A program made the position numbers and the translations under genes. The notes under the pieces are model-generated. The model made no database searches, had not been told where the DNA came from, and was given only the letters and a program-made list of their open reading frames with translations. Shown here piece after piece: positions 43,701 to 54,900 of a stretch of 64,000 nt of DNA (position 1 is the first letter of the stretch; every line of letters starts with the position of its first letter). Origin of the DNA: Macrotis lagotis (Eukaryota > Chordata > Mammalia > Peramelemorphia > Peramelidae); the NCBI RefSeq assembly GCF_037893015.1, contig NC_133663.1, positions 1,329,333 through 1,393,332 on the forward strand, written 5' to 3'.

Positions 43701-46510
43701 GGACAGGCAGATGGTGTCCAGGGCCTCCCTAGCAGCTGCTCTCTGGTCCCCAGGATGCTGATGGAGAGAGCAGTGATGAGGAGCTGGATGACGACGCCAT
43801 GCTGGCACTGGATGCACGCCTCTCCAGCCTCTTTGCAGAGCAGAAGCTGCGCGCGCAGGCCAAGAAGCAGGAGAAGGAGCAGGCGCAGAAGGAGAAGAAC
43901 CTGCGCTGCGATTTCAAGATCAAGGTGGGTTGGTGGGTGAGGCAGGGGCAGTGGCACAGCTGGGGGGGGCACCGCACCCACTGAGTCTGTTCCCACAGGT
44001 CCTGGACCTGGTGGAGGGGTTCCTGGCCAAGCAGCCAGAGAACCCACTGGTTCTGGAGCTGGTGGAGCCCCTGCTGGCCGTCATCGAGCGCAGCATGAGC
44101 CGAGACTCCGCCAAGCAGGAGCAGGACTTTCTACGCAAGACAGCTGACATCTTTACGTGAGCTGGCTGCATGGAGCGGGGTGGGGCGTTGCAGCCCCCAT
44201 GCCCATGGCCTTTGGACTGACCCTCCCTCCCTCTCTGACTGCCTGGCAGGAATCAGCTGTGCCGGGCCAAGCAGTATTGCCACAGTGTGGCGAGCCGGGC
44301 CGAGGACCTCCACGCCATGTTGGAGCGCCTGGTGCAGCGGGCCAGCCGCCAGGCGGACTCTGCGTTGGCTCTCTACCACTTCAGGTGAGGGACCCAAGGG
44401 TGTGTGAGGGGAATGGGACCTCCTCCTCGGGAGCTACTGTTGGGGTCTCTGGGTGCAGGGCAGGGCCTGAGCCTGCCGCCCCCTTCTCCTTCATGCCCCC
44501 AGCGCCTCCCTCTACCTGCTCCGGGTTCTGAAGGGGAATACTGTCAAGCTACCGGCTGCCCCATCCCCAAAGAAGCGGAAAGGCAGCGCCCCACCGCCAG
44601 CAGAGGTGAGCCTCTCCCCACCCCCAGGAGGGGGGTCACTGCCAGGAGCTGGGATTCGAGGCCCCCAGCTCTCAGTCTCGGGGGTCCCCTCGTGCCCCTC
44701 CTCTCGTCCCGCACGACACACTGCAAAGCCTTCCCGCACAGGGTCCCTGCTGCTTGGACCTGGCCCGTGTGACGCGGCTGTATGCCGAAGCGCTGACCGG
44801 CTTCCTGTCCAAGCGGAACAGCCCCCTCACGTCTGCCATGTTTGTGGACCTCTTCACCCGCCATCCAGTAAGTGAAAGCACGGCTTCCCCCTCCCCAGCC
44901 CCCTATCCCTCCATGGCCCAGGGGCCTGGATGGCATGACCCAGTGATTGGCGGCTCTCTTCACAGACGGTGTGTCAGAAGTTGGTCCCCGTCGTCCTCCC
45001 GTTTGTCATGACTGGAGTCCGGCCGTACCACCAGGCAAGTCTGGTCCGGGTTGTCAGGGAGGTGGGGGGGGGCAGCAGCCCTGGCTGTGCCCACCCTTCA
45101 AGGCAAGAGGGCAGGACCCATGGGACCCCTCGCAGCGGGCCCACTGATGGCTGAGGAGCTCACATGGGGGGGCAGTAGGTCAGCGCCCCTACCTCTAGAC
45201 TGCTGAGGCTGAGGGCAGGCCCTGGGGCAGCTTCTTTGGGAGGGAGTGCCCAGTAGCCACTGGGCTCACAGGCTCTTCTTCTGGACCTTCTTTCAGGCCC
45301 AAGCTTGTGTGCTGCTCCAGAAGGCCCTGCAGATGCGGGAGCTGAGGCAATCCTTGGAGGGGCCGGCCTGGCAGGAGCTGCTGGAGGACAGCATCCAGCA
45401 GACCACTGAGGTGCATGGGCCAGATGGCACTACCCTGCCCTGAGACCCCTGTTAGCGTGAGATCGTGAGATCCCTATTAGTGTCTGTGGCCCCTCTCCCC
45501 TGAGACCCCCTCTGTGTCCCCCCAGAGTCTGAGAATGGAGGGCAAGGCTGTGAACAGAAGCGCCCACCTCAAAATGTTCAAGGCTCTGGAGCTCCTCATT
45601 TTCCTCATCAAGACCGTGAAGGAAGAGGTGAGGGGGCTTTCTCATGGGGGCCAGGTCTGGGACTCCCCCTTGAGATGGCCCCCCCCCCCCGCTGGGGTGG
45701 AGGGCCCTTCTTCCCCTGGGGGCTTGGCAGCAGCAGCCACGGCGTTCTCCCTCAACTCCACAGAAGCTGCCCACCAGCCTGGAGGGTCCCCTGGCTGTGC
45801 TCCAGGACCTGCGGCAGAATGGCCAGCTGGGCGCCACCGGCCGCCTCTCGGACCTCATCTGGCAGGCCCTGAAGTTGCTGGGCATCCAGTATGTACCTTG
45901 GGGTGGGGAGTGTCTGGGCTCAGGGGGCTTCCTCCCCAGCCCTGCAGGCCCTGACCTGGGTGGGGGGCTTCCTTTCAGGCGCCCCAAGGAGGAGAAGGTC
46001 AAGACCTCTCAGAACAAGGAGGCGGGAGCCCCCACAGAGTTGGGGAGTCGGAAGCGGAAGAAGGGCTTTCTCCCGGAATCCAAGAAGCGCAAGAAGCGCC
46101 AGGAGCCGGCGGTGGCCGAGGGAAGTGAGGAGACTCCGGGCGTTACAGCTGCCATGGGCAAAGGGAGGAAGAGGAAGAGGAGGAGGAGGAAATCAAAGCA
46201 GCGACAGATGCCACCAGAAGTGAATGGCACTGGGGAGGGCCCGCTCCCATCCCTAGGGACCCCTGCCCCGGACACCGGCAAGACTAAGAAGCCCCAAGCC
46301 ATGGTGAATGGGGCCTCCCAGAGCCCGGCACCAGGCTCTGCTGGACCCAAAAGGAAACTCCGGGTCGGGAAGAGGAAGAGCGGGCTGGATGTCGCCCCTG
46401 CAGCCACCCCTGAGCCGAAAAAGGCCAAAGTGCCCCCCACAGCCGGCAGCAGTGGCCCCAAGACCAGGCTGCGGAAGAAGCAGAGGGGGCCAGAGGGCAG
46501 TGGCCAGTGA
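37707..46510 (+). CDS. MYBBP1A: MYB-binding protein 1A (complete, 27 coding exons)
   Basis: Nucleolar/nuclear HEAT-like protein of the DNA polymerase phi (Pol5) family; the family is known as a MYB-binding co-regulator acting in rRNA transcription and processing. Exons: 37707-38036, 38375-38470, 38568-38645, 38822-38896, 39073-39180, 39377-39567, 39958-40125, 40289-40406, 40582-40886, 40989-41099, 41630-41755, 42106-42318, 42413-42521, 42806-42893, 43021-43175, 43265-43345, 43455-43619, 43754-43924, 43999-44156, 44250-44384, 44503-44605, 44742-44867, 44966-45034, 45297-45410, 45526-45627, 45764-45888, 45979-46510. All phases agree, giving 4152 bp and 1383 aa (human about 1328, from memory). 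Hallmarks include FGVLALFQSGRLVK, FWKEVVE.GLL, RQLAVLVAFSS-like, CLFHSFF-like and RNSPLT. Residues 785-850 are acidic; 1207-1383 are K/R-rich (nucleolar targeting). The N-terminus (about 10-75) is an Ala/Glu/Pro-rich expansion. The start ATG has G at -3 and +4. Confidence 0.96.
38037..38345 (+). repeat. MYBBP1A: G-rich 23-bp minisatellite filling MYBBP1A intron 1
   Basis: About a dozen imperfect copies of a ~23-bp unit (TGGTGCGGGCCGGGGGCCCGGGG-like, with GGACC and length variants) occupy nearly all of the 338-bp intron 1, starting at the donor CAG|GTGCGG itself and stopping just before the acceptor tract at 38350-38374. Every unit carries G-runs on the transcribed-sense strand. Confidence 0.9.
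38963..38983 (+). repeat. Poly(C) run in MYBBP1A intron 4
   Basis: About 20 consecutive C residues (CTCTCCCCC...ATCAC); length is prone to sequencing error. Confidence 0.85.
43015..43026 (+). other. MYBBP1A: NAGNAG tandem acceptor at MYBBP1A exon 15
   Basis: The acceptor reads CTCTCAGCAG|GTCC. Use of either AG keeps the frame: the proximal site gives Ala-Gly-Pro, the distal site Gly-Pro. I assigned 43021 in the exon list, but 43024 is equally possible. Confidence 0.7.
45035..45296 (+). other. MYBBP1A: Probable GC-AG intron (MYBBP1A intron 23)
   Basis: Homology places the exon end at the HQ codons, where the donor reads CAG|GCAAGT: a GC donor with otherwise perfect U1 complementarity, the normal form for GC-AG introns. 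The acceptor is CTTCTTTCAG|GCC. The splice gives HQ-AQACVLLQ, two residues longer than the human HQACLLLQ remembered for this position. Confidence 0.75.
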
Positions 46511-46573
46511 GGGGTGGTTGGGGCGGGTGGCATCAGGGTTCTCCAGAGACTTTATATTTTTGCACCCAAATCC

Positions 46574-46579
46574 AATAAA
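46574..46579 (+). terminator. MYBBP1A: MYBBP1A poly(A) signal
   Basis: AATAAA lies 64 bases after the TGA stop (46508-46510), giving a very short 3'UTR of roughly 80-100 bases. A GT-rich stretch follows. Confidence 0.85.
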
Positions 46580-46599
46580 ACTGGCATTTTCTGGCCCCA

Positions 46600-47110
46600 G
46601 GCTCAGTCTGACTTCATGGGGGTCCTCACCTGCCCATCCTTCCCCTACAGATGGGGGACCCTGTCCCCATCTTCCCCTTTGAGGTCCTTGTCTGGGGAGA
46701 CTGAGCTGGGGTTGGGGGGTGTCGGCCGAGTAGCCAGACCCAGGGAGACCTGGCTGGGTCGCCGGCCCATTGGGCAGAAGGGGGTGGGCTGGACTGCCCA
46801 GGAGATCGTAGCTGGGCTGACCGGGAAGGCCTATGTGAAGGCTTGTGGGGTGGGGGCTTAGGACAAAACCGGTTCTGTTGGGGGCAGGGTGAGCTTGGGA
46901 GGTGGGCCTGCAAGGTGGGGGGGCTGGAGACCGTTCTAGAGACTTGGCCTTGTCCGGACCGTGTCTGTGGTGGGCTAGCCTGACCATCCCTAGGTTCCTG
47001 GCCCTTCCCTGGGGAGGCCAGCCACTCATTGGTGTGAGGAGGCACAACCCCGACCCTCCTGCCACAGGGTGACCCTGCTCCCCGCCCCTCCCCCCAGGAA
47101 GCCAACAGCA
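46600..47110. other. Spacer between convergent MYBBP1A and SPNS2 3' ends
   Basis: About 500 bp of GC-rich sequence with no gene that I recognise. Open frames here (up to 288 codons on the minus strand) lack family signatures and overlap transcript ends. Confidence 0.6.
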
Positions 47111-47133
47111 GCCAGAGCCTGGTCTTAAATAGG

Positions 47134-47139
47134 TTTATT
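47134..47139 (-). terminator. SPNS2: SPNS2 poly(A) signal
   Basis: TTTATT on the plus strand is AATAAA on the minus strand, about 1.55 kb into the presumed terminal exon. It places the SPNS2 3' end near 47115, facing the MYBBP1A 3' end near 46595. Confidence 0.65.
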
Positions 47140-48686
47140 GGTTGGTCATCGCGCTGGTCACTACACAGGCTTCGGCCGCTCTGAAAAATCAAACAGCCCA
47201 AGGAAGTCTGGAAACCTCGAACCCGGGGTTCTTGTACGACAAGAAAGCGTGACCCCCACCCCCACCCCCTGGCAGCCCTGGCTCTGGGTGGGGCAGGGCG
47301 GCCTAGCCTCGGTTTTCCTTGACTCTCATGCCCCATGAACGCGAGGTCCTTCCTCCCCTTCGCCCCCCAAGTCCTTTGGGCCACAAGCTTCTGGGGTCCC
47401 CCCTCGGAGATGCAGGCGCGGCCTTCCAGGATGACATCTAGGGCTTGGGGGCTGGCAGGCTGGCACACCGGCTGCTCTTGGGGGCCCTCCACCTCGGGCC
47501 GGGGGCCTTTACTGCATGGTCAGCCATCCCGTCCCAACCCGGGGGTCTGGGCTCAGCCCTGCTCTCCCCTTCCAGGGAATGCCGGGAGTCAAACTGGCTG
47601 AGGTGCGGAGGGGCTCTGTGGATGCCCCCCCAGGGCTGTGGCTAACCCAGGGCCAAGAAGAGGCCGTGGGGGGGGGGGGTGATCCTCGCCCCACAGCCCT
47701 AGGGGGAGGCGGGGGGCAGGTCGTGTTCTTCAGCTCCCCCCAGCACCCAATGGAGTGGGCACTTCCTGCGGTGAACCTGCCGGGCCAGACCTCTGCCCCG
47801 GCTCGGGCAACCAGTGGCCCCTCGGGCCCCGGGGACCAGGCTGAACCGACCCTCCTGGCAGGACAGCTTCAGTTCCCGAAAGTGCCCCAGAGTCTGGGAA
47901 ATTCCTCTGCCAGGAAGCGGCCTGGGGGCCGAGGGGAGGGGGCCGGGCCGCTGGGTCCTTGCCAAGTCTGGTCTTGGGAGGGGAGCTTGGGCTGCCAGCC
48001 TCGCTCCGGGCCTGGGGTCCCGCGTGCCCCACTTGTAAGCAGCGGACCCAGTTTGCGTCTGAGCTGGCCTAGCCAGCTGAGGGCCGTGGGTGCAGATGCC
48101 CCCCACTATGGGCCTCCCTAAAACTGGGGCGATGAGAGAAGATCCCATGAGGCCCCAAGATCCAGGCCAAGATGCTAAGCCAGGAAACAAGGACGTGGGG
48201 GGGCGGGGTCCCAAGATCACCTCCCGATCATCCAGGCGGCCCCCAGGGGCTCCCGGGGGCCGGCGGGCTCCTCTGCTGCTGGCTGCCCCTCCACCCCTCC
48301 CGGCTGGGTCCAGGAGGGCTCCTCTGCCGCAGGGCCGTCGTGGCCTCCCTGCAGGTCACATACGTGGTCACCCATGGACCCGTGCAGCACGTGAGGGTGG
48401 GTCCCCGGGGGGGGGCCCGTTTGTCTGTCAGCAGCTCCTGGCACAGGGCCAAGGCTTGGGGGCCCCGAGGGGGGCCTGGGGCCCAGTGTCCGAGGTTCTC
48501 GAGCCAAGGTGACCGCCGACTCTGTCGTGCCCCCTCCACGCTGCCTGGTCTTAGGACAGAGCAGGGTCGGTCCCGGCCCCCCGCCCCGCTCCCTGAAGTC
48601 CCTTCGCCTCCTCTCCTGGACAGGGTGGGGGTCTCGGGGGCTGCTCTTGGGCCCAGCCTCCTCAGTAGTTCTTGCTCCCAGGGCAC
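47140..48686 (-). other. SPNS2: Presumed SPNS2 3'UTR terminal exon
   Basis: A non-coding GC-rich stretch lies between the inferred 3'UTR acceptor (48686) and the poly(A) signal. It includes a G-run at 47669-47679. No protein family signature in any frame. Confidence 0.5.
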
Positions 48687-48945
48687 CTGGAGAGAGGAAA
48701 GGGAGGCAGGTGGGACCCGAGGCCGCGGTGGGGGGGAATGGGCAGGGCTGGCAGGGGGGAGGAGGTGCCCGGCTGCTCCTGGAGGGGGGCGGGGGGGCAG
48801 AGCTGCCTCAGAGGCCACCCAGCGAGAAAGCGTCTGAAGCAGGATTTGAACCGAGGGCCTTCTGGCTCCAGGCCCAGCACCCTTTGTCCTGTGGTGGCGT
48901 GACCAGGAGCATCAGCCCCCCCCCCCCCAGAATCCCCCCACTTAC
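48686..48945 (-). other. SPNS2: Probable 3'UTR intron of SPNS2
   Basis: Five bases beyond the SPNS2 stop codon the minus strand reads ACAGG|GTAAGT (exon end 48946), a strong donor. A good acceptor (CCTTTCCTCTCTCCAG|GTGCCC) brings in a terminal exon beginning at 48686. The stop is too close to the junction to trigger nonsense-mediated decay by the usual 50-nt rule. The donor and acceptor are seen; the splice itself is inferred. The intron would be 48687-48945. Confidence 0.6.
48790..48905 (-). repeat. MIR/SINE fragment (minus) in the SPNS2 3'UTR intron
   Basis: CACCCAGCGAGAAAGCGTCTGAAGCAGGATTTGAACCGAGGGCC is the reverse complement of a MIR-type head. Confidence 0.65.
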
Positions 48946-48950
48946 CCTGT

Positions 48951-51900
48951 TCAGACTTTCACAGATGCGGGGGGCATCATCAGCTGATTCACCCTGGAGA
49001 AGAGGGGGGTGTCAGGCCAGGCCCTGGGACGCCCCCACCCCAGAAGGCTCCGGAACACTCACACTTAGATGCTCACAGCCTCACACACACACACTCAGCA
49101 CTGCAGGGCTCGCTTGCCCAGGAGGGTCTGAGCCGAGCCCATGGTCTCCAAGCTCCGGATGGCAATGCCCCGGCTACAGGGTAAAGAGCTCGGAGTTGGG
49201 GGTCAGAGGACCCGAGTTCCGGTCCTCGCTGTGCACCTGAGTGGCCCTGGGCCTTTGCTTCCCCTCTTAGGCCTCAGTTTCCTCATCCCTAAAATGAGGA
49301 TTGCTGGGGGGGGGGCTGGAGGAGGCAGGTGCAGGGGCCCCTCACAAACCTCCCCAGGGGGGAGGCTGGCCCAGAGCCCCCTCCCCCCCAGACCGTTTGG
49401 CTCTTGGTGGCCTGGGCTTTGGGGGGGCCAGGTACGGGGACCCCCCATGTTTCTATGGTTTTCCTTCTGTTGTGCTGCAAAGAGGGGGTAGAGGGAGGGA
49501 GGGCGATGAGGGCCAGGCCCCTGGGGGAGGCAAGTGAGAAGGGATGGAGGCCGGGGAGCATGTTGGGGGTCACCCCAGAGGCCCCCGCCCCCTCCTGCCC
49601 AGGATTGGAAGGAGGCGGGAGGGTCAGAGGGGGGAGGGGGCCTGCGCACCCCATATGACAGTCACCCTAATGTCCTCATCCAACGACGCGGGCGTGATTG
49701 GCCCCATTGTACAGATGGAGAGACTGAGGCTCGGAGCGGTGGCCCCGCGGCTGGGGGGGGGCTCCCCACCAAACAGAGGGGGAAGGCCTTGTGTGCAGGG
49801 ATCCAGCCTGCTGCCCTGCCGGTGTGCCAGCCGCGGCCCCAGCCCTGCCCGTCCTGTCTGGGGAAGCAAGCTGCCCGTGCCTCTTCCCGCCCACCGTGCC
49901 ATGCCGACCCGCCCTGGCGGTCCCACCCGCTCCTGGCTCACTAGCTCATGCCAGTGCAGGCGGAGGCAGGGGCCAGGGAGCAGCCCCCAGCGAGCGAAGC
50001 TGCCCTTTACCTGGACGCCACCACCGGCTGGCCGGAGGTGGCCCCGTCCCACACTCAGCTGGCTAACTCTCGAGGGCCCCTGCGGGGGAAGGACCGAGAG
50101 CACAGGGTGAGGGGGGCCCTGGGCCCTGGCCCACCCCGCCCCACTCCGGAGCCCAGGAGCTCCCTCGGGGCGTTGACCGGTCTGCCCCATGCCCCTTCCT
50201 GGCCTCCTGGCTCTTCAGCTTCTCCGATCTGGCCCACGGCCACCCGCGGGGAACCGAGGGTTCAGTCGCCCTCAGAGACCCAGGGGGAGCTGGGCTCATC
50301 CTCCGCAGAGGCCACCCCCTGCCCCGGCTCCCCAGACCCTTCACGCCCATGACCCCGCACTCGCCCTCCTCTCTGCTTCCTGACAGGCTCCTTCGGGGAG
50401 CCCCTGCACGGGCCTGCCGGCGCTCCCAACAACTGGGGGGCAAAGGCACCCTTCCTCTAGGAAGACCCCAGGGAGGTGATGCCAGCACAAACTCATGAAC
50501 GGGATTGGGGGAGGGGCTAAGTCCCCAGCCTCACTGTCCTTCAGAACCTTGTGGGTCCAGGGGCCAGACCTGAATCAGGACGACCAGAGACGGCCCTGGA
50601 TGGGAGGCCCTCGGGGTGAAGTGACTTGTCCTAGGCCACCCAGCTAGGAAGAGTGACGTGGCTAAGGCTGGACTTGAACTCGGGTCCGGGGCCCTAGCCA
50701 CTGCACCACCCAGCTGTTGGCTGGGTGAGGGGACAGGAAGGAGCCACGGGCCAGAGATCTCTACCTCACTCACCCACCGTGGGCATTTCTGTCTGGAGAT
50801 GTCACGCTTCTCGTGGGACTCACAGAGGACACAGGGCTGGACCTGGGGTCCAGAAGCCCCGAGTGGGAATCCTGCCTCAGACACTCCCTAGAGCTCCCAG
50901 GGCCATCGAGAGGCTCAAGTGAGAGGCCTCCGCAGACCCTGGTCCTTGGCCCGGCCCTCCTCGGGCACCCCTCCCCACTCCTCCCTCCGCTCCCCTCTCC
51001 TGCTCGAGTCCACCACTGCTCCCTCCTGAATCCAGGACAGACTTCTCCTTGGGCTTGCCAAGCCCCCGCCACCTGCCTCATTCTGCGTCACTCCCCCGAG
51101 GACCCTCTCAGCCAGCTCTCTAGGTCCCTTGTCACAGCTGGCAGGGCTCCCATCGGCCTCAGACGACTGTCCTCCCTTTGGCCAGCTGGGGTCCTGCACC
51201 AGCTGGCCCGGCCAGAGCCTGTGGAGCCTGGGCTCTTCATGGGCCCCAAGGGGCATCCCTCCGGTCATCCAGGAACCGGCCCCGGCCCAAGGCCCGGGCT
51301 CAGGGGGTCTGCCCGCCGGAGGGGGGGCTTGGGGTTTTGTCTCTGGGTCCCAGGCCCAAGTCTGGTGTCCGGCATCGAGGAGGTACTTCCCGGTCCTCGT
51401 GGCCCCCGGTGGCCTGCCGGCACATCCAGGATGGGAGCAGAGGGGTACCCGGCCTCGGGGGCGGCCCTGCCTCAGACATTCGTTAGCCGGGTGGGCACGG
51501 GCAAGTCCCCGGCCCTCTCTGAGCATCGGCGGGGTGCCCGGCATCTGTGGGCTGCTGCTTGGGAAGACCACTGCCCAGCCCTGAGGCTCATCCCGACTGC
51601 TAGGTCTGGGCCCCTCTCCTTCTGGGTCATTTCCATGGGAAACGAGATTCCTGTCCGGGAGACAAACTGGTTCTTCTCTCCCCAGAGCTCAAAACCATCC
51701 TGGAGGCTGACCGGTCCGGCGGACTGTCGTGCAGCTGGGGAAACTGAGGCCCTTCCTCAGCAGGCTCCCTCCCTTCTCCCCAGCCCCCGCCGGCTAGACA
51801 AGGGGCCCAGGAAGCATTGTGCCTACAGAAGAGGCCCCTGTGCCCCTGGGTTCGGGTGCTCCTTGGCCAGGCCCTGGGGGCTCCCGGGCTCACACACTGA

Positions 51901-54900
51901 CTTGGGCCGGGGTCACCACAACTGCTGAGTCTGGCTCCTGGCCCCTCTGGGGGGCGGGGGCTAACCCGGGAGGTGACCAGGGAAAACCTGTAGCTGCCTC
52001 TTTCCTTCCCTGTCCAGTCCTGTGGGCCACGGTCATCTGATGTGGCCCAGGCCACGCACCGGCAGCCCGGGACGCTGCCCACAGAGGCCTGGGCCACTCA
52101 CCAGGACTCCCAGCCTCCCCCTCACAAAGGGGTGTCTAAGGGCGTCCTACCAGGTGGCACCCCATTAATACCCCGAAGGAGCAGACAAGGACCCCCGGGC
52201 TGAGCCCTCCAAGCCACCCGGTCCACCCCTGCCCCTTGATAGCCACTTACTGCTGCTCGGCCTTGGCCCGGTCGCTGAGGAAGAAGAGGGCGGTGGCGAG
52301 GAAGAACATGCCACCCAGGACCACCACGAAGGGGCAGAGCATGAGGGCGTAGCCCAGGCTCAGGAACTCCCAGAGCGGGGACTCGCGGGTGCTCTGGCGG
52401 ATCAGGTCGGAGATCTGGGGGGGCCCAGGAGAGGCTCAGAGGGAGGCCGGGGCCAGGCTCGCCAGCTCCCCGGTCCTGGGGCTGGTCCAGAGGGGGGTGG
52501 GAGGCCGCTTGGGGGCTGTCGTCCCTCCACAGGGAGCCCTGCCCCAAGGTGAGGCCGGCACATCCACCTGCTGCCCTCCTGCCCTCCTCAGCACTGGGCA
52601 ACATCAGGGCTCTCCCACCTCTAGGCTCTGGCCCTTTCTCCCTGCCCCTGGACCCCTCCCCTTCAGCCCAGCTTCCCAATGCTCTGCCAACCCCACCTAG
52701 GGGCTCCCCTTGCCTCCTCAGGTGGAGGCACCTCTTAGGCCAGCAAAGGGGACAATGAGCAGACGGGAAAGCTTCAGGCATTGTGGGGCCCCTGGGGTGG
52801 ACTCCTGCCCTCAGCACCCACCCCACCCCCAAAGTCAGGTGTGCTCAGGTCCTGGGAGACAGGTGGGCTGGGCTCCCGCCTAGTCCAGGGAAGGGTCCCC
52901 AAGATCCCTGGTCCGGGACAGTACTCACAAAGCCAACGAGGTAGGGGCTACCCGCATCTCCCAGCAGGTGGGAAGTGAAACTCTGGAGGGCCACTGCGGT
53001 CGCTCGGCGAGTGGGGATGACCACGTACTATGGGGAGACGGGGCCAGGTTAGCCCGCGGCCCCCCAGAGTCAGAGGCGCCTCCCCCACTCCTGGGACATG
53101 GCATCATTAGGCAGCCCACCGCCTTGGGACCCTCTCCTCCCCTCTGCTGTTTTGTGGGGGGGGTCATGCCAGGGGGACCTGGCTCCCCTTCTCTGCGGCG
53201 CTGTGGGCTTCATCCCCTAAAGGCCCCTCTGATGGGAGAGGGATGAGCCCCCAAAGGACTCCCCTCTTTCAGTAGCGAGCCCCGCCAGGTCCCTGGGGTG
53301 GGGGCCAGCCGAGGTTTTCTGGGCGGGTGTGAACGTGTGAAGGAAAGCTGGGCTCTGTGGGAGCACCGGCCCCCAGGCTAGGCTGGCAGTCGGCAGTGAG
53401 GTCTCCCCCCCAACGGCCCAGAGAGGACTGCAGGACGGAGACAGTGAGTCGGGATGGGGGCCAGGGGAGGGGAGACAGGGGGATGGATCGGCTGAGATGA
53501 TGGAAGAGACGGCCTGGCAGGAAGCTGCCCCCTCCCCAGGAATGCGCCAAACCCCGATACTTCCTTCCTCCCATTGTCCCGGCTGCCCTCTCCCTACCCC
53601 CAGCCCTGATCTCCCCATCCCTAGAGCCTTCTTCAGCCACACCTACATTCCTCCCCGGGCCAAGCCTGTGGGCCAGTGATGCCAGGCCCACACTTCCCTG
53701 GCATCTCCCAGCCCTACAACAGAATCTGTCTTGGAACGGCAGAAACAAACTGTGCCATCCTGTGTCTCCCCCGCACCCTGGGGGGTTGGCACCCTTCCCC
53801 CCAGATCTTGAAGGAGGTTCGCCTTGGTGCCTCTTTTCCCCTTCTCCACATGATGCCACAGAGCCCCCAAGCTTGGCACCGTGTCCGCTCTGGGGGCAGC
53901 TGGGGTAGAGTCGAGGGCCGGCTCTTCTGGGATCGGACACTCGCCCCCCAGAACTAGGCAATGGCAGCCACACCTCCGTCTCCTCCCCTCCCGAACCCGC
54001 AGGCTGCCCCCTGCCCCAGGCCCCGGTCCTCGGCCCAGTCCTCCTAGGCCAGCTGACCCTGCGCTGACCTCCCTGTGCCGCCCGCCCCCCTCACAGGCCC
54101 AGCCCAGGCACGGGCCCCTCGGGGACTGAGCGGCTTTGTCCGGGCGGCTGCGGCGGCCCCAGCTGGTCCGAGGCTGGTGTCGGTTGCTGACCTCCCTGTA
54201 AACAGCCTTGGCCTCAGTGGCCGACAACCCCGACTCTCAGCTGGCACTTCCCCGCCCCTCCCCCACGGCGCCTTTGTCTCGAGGCTGCGACAGTCACCAG
54301 ACCGGCAGGGAGCCTCGATGGCAGCGAGGGCCCCGGAGCCCGGCCTTGGCGCCTGAAGGCCAGGACGCAGCCACTCGGGGCTTGTCACACCGGGAGGCCC
54401 CACCCGTCCCTCTCTTCCCCCTCCTCTGCCTCCCCAAACATCTCCCATGGCTCCCTCTGACTTTGGAGGGAAGTCCAGCTCCATCTCGTCGGCATTCAAG
54501 GCTTGGCACAGCCAAGGCACCCCTGCCTCTCAACCAGGACCACTCGTGGCAGAGGCGGGTCAGGCTGGGCCCTGGCCCTAGCCCCTGCCAGCGTTGGGGC
54601 ACTCACCATCAGGATGTCTGCCGTGATGGCCCAGTTGGAGAAGAGCAGGGTCTCACCAATGAAGATGCAAATCTAGGGGAGTAAGAGGGAGGGGAGGGGG
54701 TTAGCCTGACTGTTGGTGGGGAGCTCACCCCCTCAGCCCGCGGCAAGGTCACCCAGGACCAAGCCGGGCAGGACCCCGCTCTTGGCTAGAGGGTCCGGCT
54801 GGCAGGGCTGGACCCATCGACTCTGACCAGCTGCTGGGGCTGGGGGGGGGGGGCATCCAGGCGGCTGAGGGTGCAGGGTCCGGGGGTGGCTTGGGTCAGC

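Noticed and set aside
46253-47492. 270- and 288-codon minus-strand frames at the MYBBP1A 3' end
   Set aside because: Antisense to MYBBP1A exon 27 and to the intergenic spacer; no homology.
47516-50190. Candidate extra gene on the plus strand opposite the SPNS2 3' part (frames of 188-243 codons)
   Set aside because: No conserved domain, no consistent splice pairs; the region is GC-rich 3'UTR and intron of SPNS2.
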